This document shows positions 36,985 to 38,401 of a stretch of 38,401 nt of DNA, piece after piece. The position numbers and the translations under genes were made by a program. Where the stretch lies: contig JBAZZL010000009.1 of assembly GCA_041658785.1 (NCBI GenBank), forward strand, positions 1 to 38,401, written 5' to 3'. The notes below the pieces were generated by a model that saw nothing but the letters and a program-made list of their open reading frames with translations, was not told where the DNA came from and did not search any database. Source of the stretch: JAHJGG01 sp041658785. GTDB lineage: Bacteria; Patescibacteriota; Patescibacteriia; Magasanikbacterales; UBA922. The stretch's first letter is position 1, and the number at the start of each line of letters is the position of its first letter.

Positions 36985-38241
36985 TTATAAATTCACCCAA
37001 TTCCTTTGAATTACTTCCTTGCCCATATATCTTTGCAATACTTTCGGTATAGCAATGCTTCCATCCGCTTGCTGGAAATTTTCCACAATCGCGAGCGGGA
37101 AACGGCTTGATACTACCGCGGTGCCGTTTAGCGTGTGGACATAATCGTTTCCGCCACCAGCTTTTTTATACTTGATATTCAGCCTTCTCGCTTGATAATC
37201 CGTGCAATTGCTGCAACTGGTAATTTCGCCATAATTATTTTGCATCGGCATCCACGCCTCAATATCATATTTCCGATATGCTGGTCCGCCCAAATCGCCG
37301 GTTGGTATATCAATAACTCGATACGGCAGCCCCAGTCCGTCAACGATTTTTTTTTCAATATTTAAAATTTCTTCATGATATTTTTCGCTTTCTTCCGGCC
37401 GGCAAAACACAAACATTTCCAATTTAGTAAATTGATGCACGCGATATAAACCTTTTGAAGTTTGGCCGTAAGAACCTGCTTCGGTGCGAAAACAATGCGA
37501 CAAAGCGACGTATTTTTTCGCTCCGCCGCTCAAATCCAAAACTTCGTCCGCGTGATAGCCGCCGACCGTTATTTCTGCCGTTGCGACTAAACTTAAATCG
37601 CTATTTTCCACCGAATAAAGCTGCGCTTCCAGTCCTCTCGGGTTAAAGCCGATGCCGAGGAGAATTTGATCTTTGGCCAAATCCGGAGTTTCCATAATGG
37701 TATAACCGTGTTTGGCGACAGTATCAATTCCGTAGTTGATTAACGCCTGGTTTAAGCGAACGCCATCGTTTTTAACAAAATAAAATTTTGAACCGGCCAC
37801 CTTTGCTCCGCGTTCAAAATCAATCAGATCCAAACTGATCATCAATTCTTCGTGGTCTTTCGGTTCAAAATCAAATTTCGTCGGCTCGCCTTCTGTAAAA
37901 ATAACTCTAAAATCGTTCTCCCCACCCACCGGAGAATTTGGATGAGTCAAGTTTGGTACCAACAATAATAATTTTGTATAATTTTGTTCAATTTCGTTTA
38001 ATTTTGTCTCAAATTGTTTTATTCTTTCTCCCACCTCCTTAAGCTGGCGAATTTCTTCATCCGATGGTTTGCCTTTTGATTTTTTGTTTCGTTCGGCCCG
38101 CATTTCTTCTATCTGCTGAATAAAATCGCGGCGTTCGTTGTCCAAACGCAAGAGTTCATCAACATCCGCTTTTATTTTTCGGTTTAAGCAATTTTTTTTT
38201 ATAAGGTCTATGTTTTCTCGAATAAATTTTATGTCTAGCAT
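36985..38241 (-). CDS. serS: Seryl-tRNA synthetase
   Basis: Charges tRNA-Ser (and tRNA-Sec where present). The 418-residue class II enzyme starts MLDIKFIRENID, the usual family N-terminus, so the ATG at 38241 is preferred to a codon 45 bases upstream. The N-terminal coiled-coil arm (about 25-105) grips the long variable arm of the tRNA. Motif 2 is in FRTEAGSYGQTSKGLYRVHQF and motif 3 in GTAVVSSRFPLAIVENFQ; the TSCSNCTDYQARR segment is typical. Part of the arm (FETKLNEIEQNYTKLLLL) is coded by AAATTAAAC/AAAATTATAC words also found before thpR, though the length stays normal. It heads a tight run of minus-strand genes. Confidence 0.96.
   Translation of the reverse strand: MLDIKFIRENIDLIKKNCLNRKIKADVDELLRLDNERRDFIQQIEEMRAERNKKSKGKPSDEEIRQLKEVGERIKQFETKLNEIEQNYTKLLLLVPNLTHPNSPVGGENDFRVIFTEGEPTKFDFEPKDHEELMISLDLIDFERGAKVAGSKFYFVKNDGVRLNQALINYGIDTVAKHGYTIMETPDLAKDQILLGIGFNPRGLEAQLYSVENSDLSLVATAEITVGGYHADEVLDLSGGAKKYVALSHCFRTEAGSYGQTSKGLYRVHQFTKLEMFVFCRPEESEKYHEEILNIEKKIVDGLGLPYRVIDIPTGDLGGPAYRKYDIEAWMPMQNNYGEITSCSNCTDYQARRLNIKYKKAGGGNDYVHTLNGTAVVSSRFPLAIVENFQQADGSIAIPKVLQRYMGKEVIQRNWVNL
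37975..38015. repeat. AAATTATAC-word repeat inside serS
   Basis: On the coding strand the words AAATTAAACG, AAATTGAAC, AAAATTATAC, AAAATTAT follow one another, close to the order at 23446-23471 before thpR. Confidence 0.55.
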
Positions 38242-38269
38242 ACGAATATTATTAATAATTTTATTCTTT

Positions 38270-38401
38270 TTATACAATCCGCTCAATGTATTTTTTTATT
38301 TTGCTGCTCTTATATTGGTTTTCATGATACGGTTTTAATTTTACAATTCTGGTTTTTAACCCGAATTTTGTAATTGCTTCCGCCAATTCATCCACATACA
38401 T
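38270..38401 (-). CDS. 3' end of an unrecognised gene (or a 43-residue ORF)
   Basis: A minus-strand frame open from the window edge to a TAA at 38270-38272. It reads YVDELAEAITKFGLKTRIVK and goes on to KYIERIV. It may be the C-terminus of a longer gene running in from the right; an ATG at the very edge (38401-38399) would make it a 43-residue protein. The mixed charge and helix-strand pattern look like a real domain end, but I do not recognise the family. It stops 28 bases before the serS start and is probably in the same transcript. Confidence 0.5.
   Translation of the reverse strand: MYVDELAEAITKFGLKTRIVKLKPYHENQYKSSKIKKYIERIV

Noticed and set aside
38242..38286. Upstream start of serS adding 15 residues
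   Set aside because: The family N-terminus MLDIKFIREN begins at the ATG at 38241; the added residues are not conserved in type.
1..38401. tRNA, rRNA or transposase genes
   Set aside because: No cloverleaf, rRNA core or DDE/Y1 transposase motif was seen in the gaps or frames; weak or diverged cases could be missed by eye.

Overview
The window looks like the chromosome of a small-genome bacterium, most likely a member of Patescibacteria (Candidate Phyla Radiation, Parcubacteria-like). This is an inference from gene content: a compact type IV pilus set (pilM, a lone receiver, one pilin, prepilin peptidase), a four-helix-bundle (S23-like) gene, tandem small coiled-coil proteins, few Shine-Dalgarno sites and promoters placed right against start codons. 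UGA acts as a normal stop. No rRNA, tRNA, CRISPR array or classical insertion sequence is visible. The genes for methylenetetrahydrofolate reductase, a full-length B12-dependent methionine synthase, a type II glutamine synthetase and an Fe-S assembly pair are more metabolism than is usual in that group.

Layout. 1-4157: 3' end of a tyrosine recombinase, era (-), rplI, a four-helix-bundle gene, pyrG. 4190-9093: a methionine/folate block. It opens with a consensus promoter, an 18-codon leader peptide and an attenuator-like terminator directly before metF; metH follows after repeat-rich DNA. 9387-11409 (-): cysS, an unknown membrane gene that appears frameshifted, and a 46-residue single-helix protein. 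11601-14663: pilM, receiver, pilin and pilD. 14856-17228: nifS, nifU-like and ferredoxin. 17245-18377: glutamine synthetase II. 18379-20416: three tandem coiled-coil paralogues, then two small membrane proteins bracketed by copies of a 23-bp repeat. 20688-23330 (-): clpB under a CIRCE operator. 23473-28589: thpR, a WecG/TagA glycosyltransferase, a SpoU methyltransferase, gltX and a coiled-coil M23 hydrolase. 28643-31113: a PEBP protein (-), a DEDD exonuclease and a full XerC/D recombinase. 31129-38401 (-): a tightly packed run of serS, an alpha/beta hydrolase, a membrane-anchored MurF-like ligase, a DegT aminotransferase, a FemAB transferase and ftsQ, pointing to cell-envelope work.

Two themes stand out. 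First, the metF leader has all the parts of a ribosome-mediated transcription attenuator: an 18-codon ORF with two internal Met codons and a Pro run, mutually exclusive antiterminator and terminator stems, and a possible ribosome-binding site inside the terminator. Second, short-word repeats and foldback palindromes are scattered between genes. Similar DNA lies in frame inside conserved genes (wecG, gltX, pilD, the DegT and hydrolase genes, probably era), so repeat spread seems to be changing the proteins themselves. All calls rest on reading the sequence; no database search was run.
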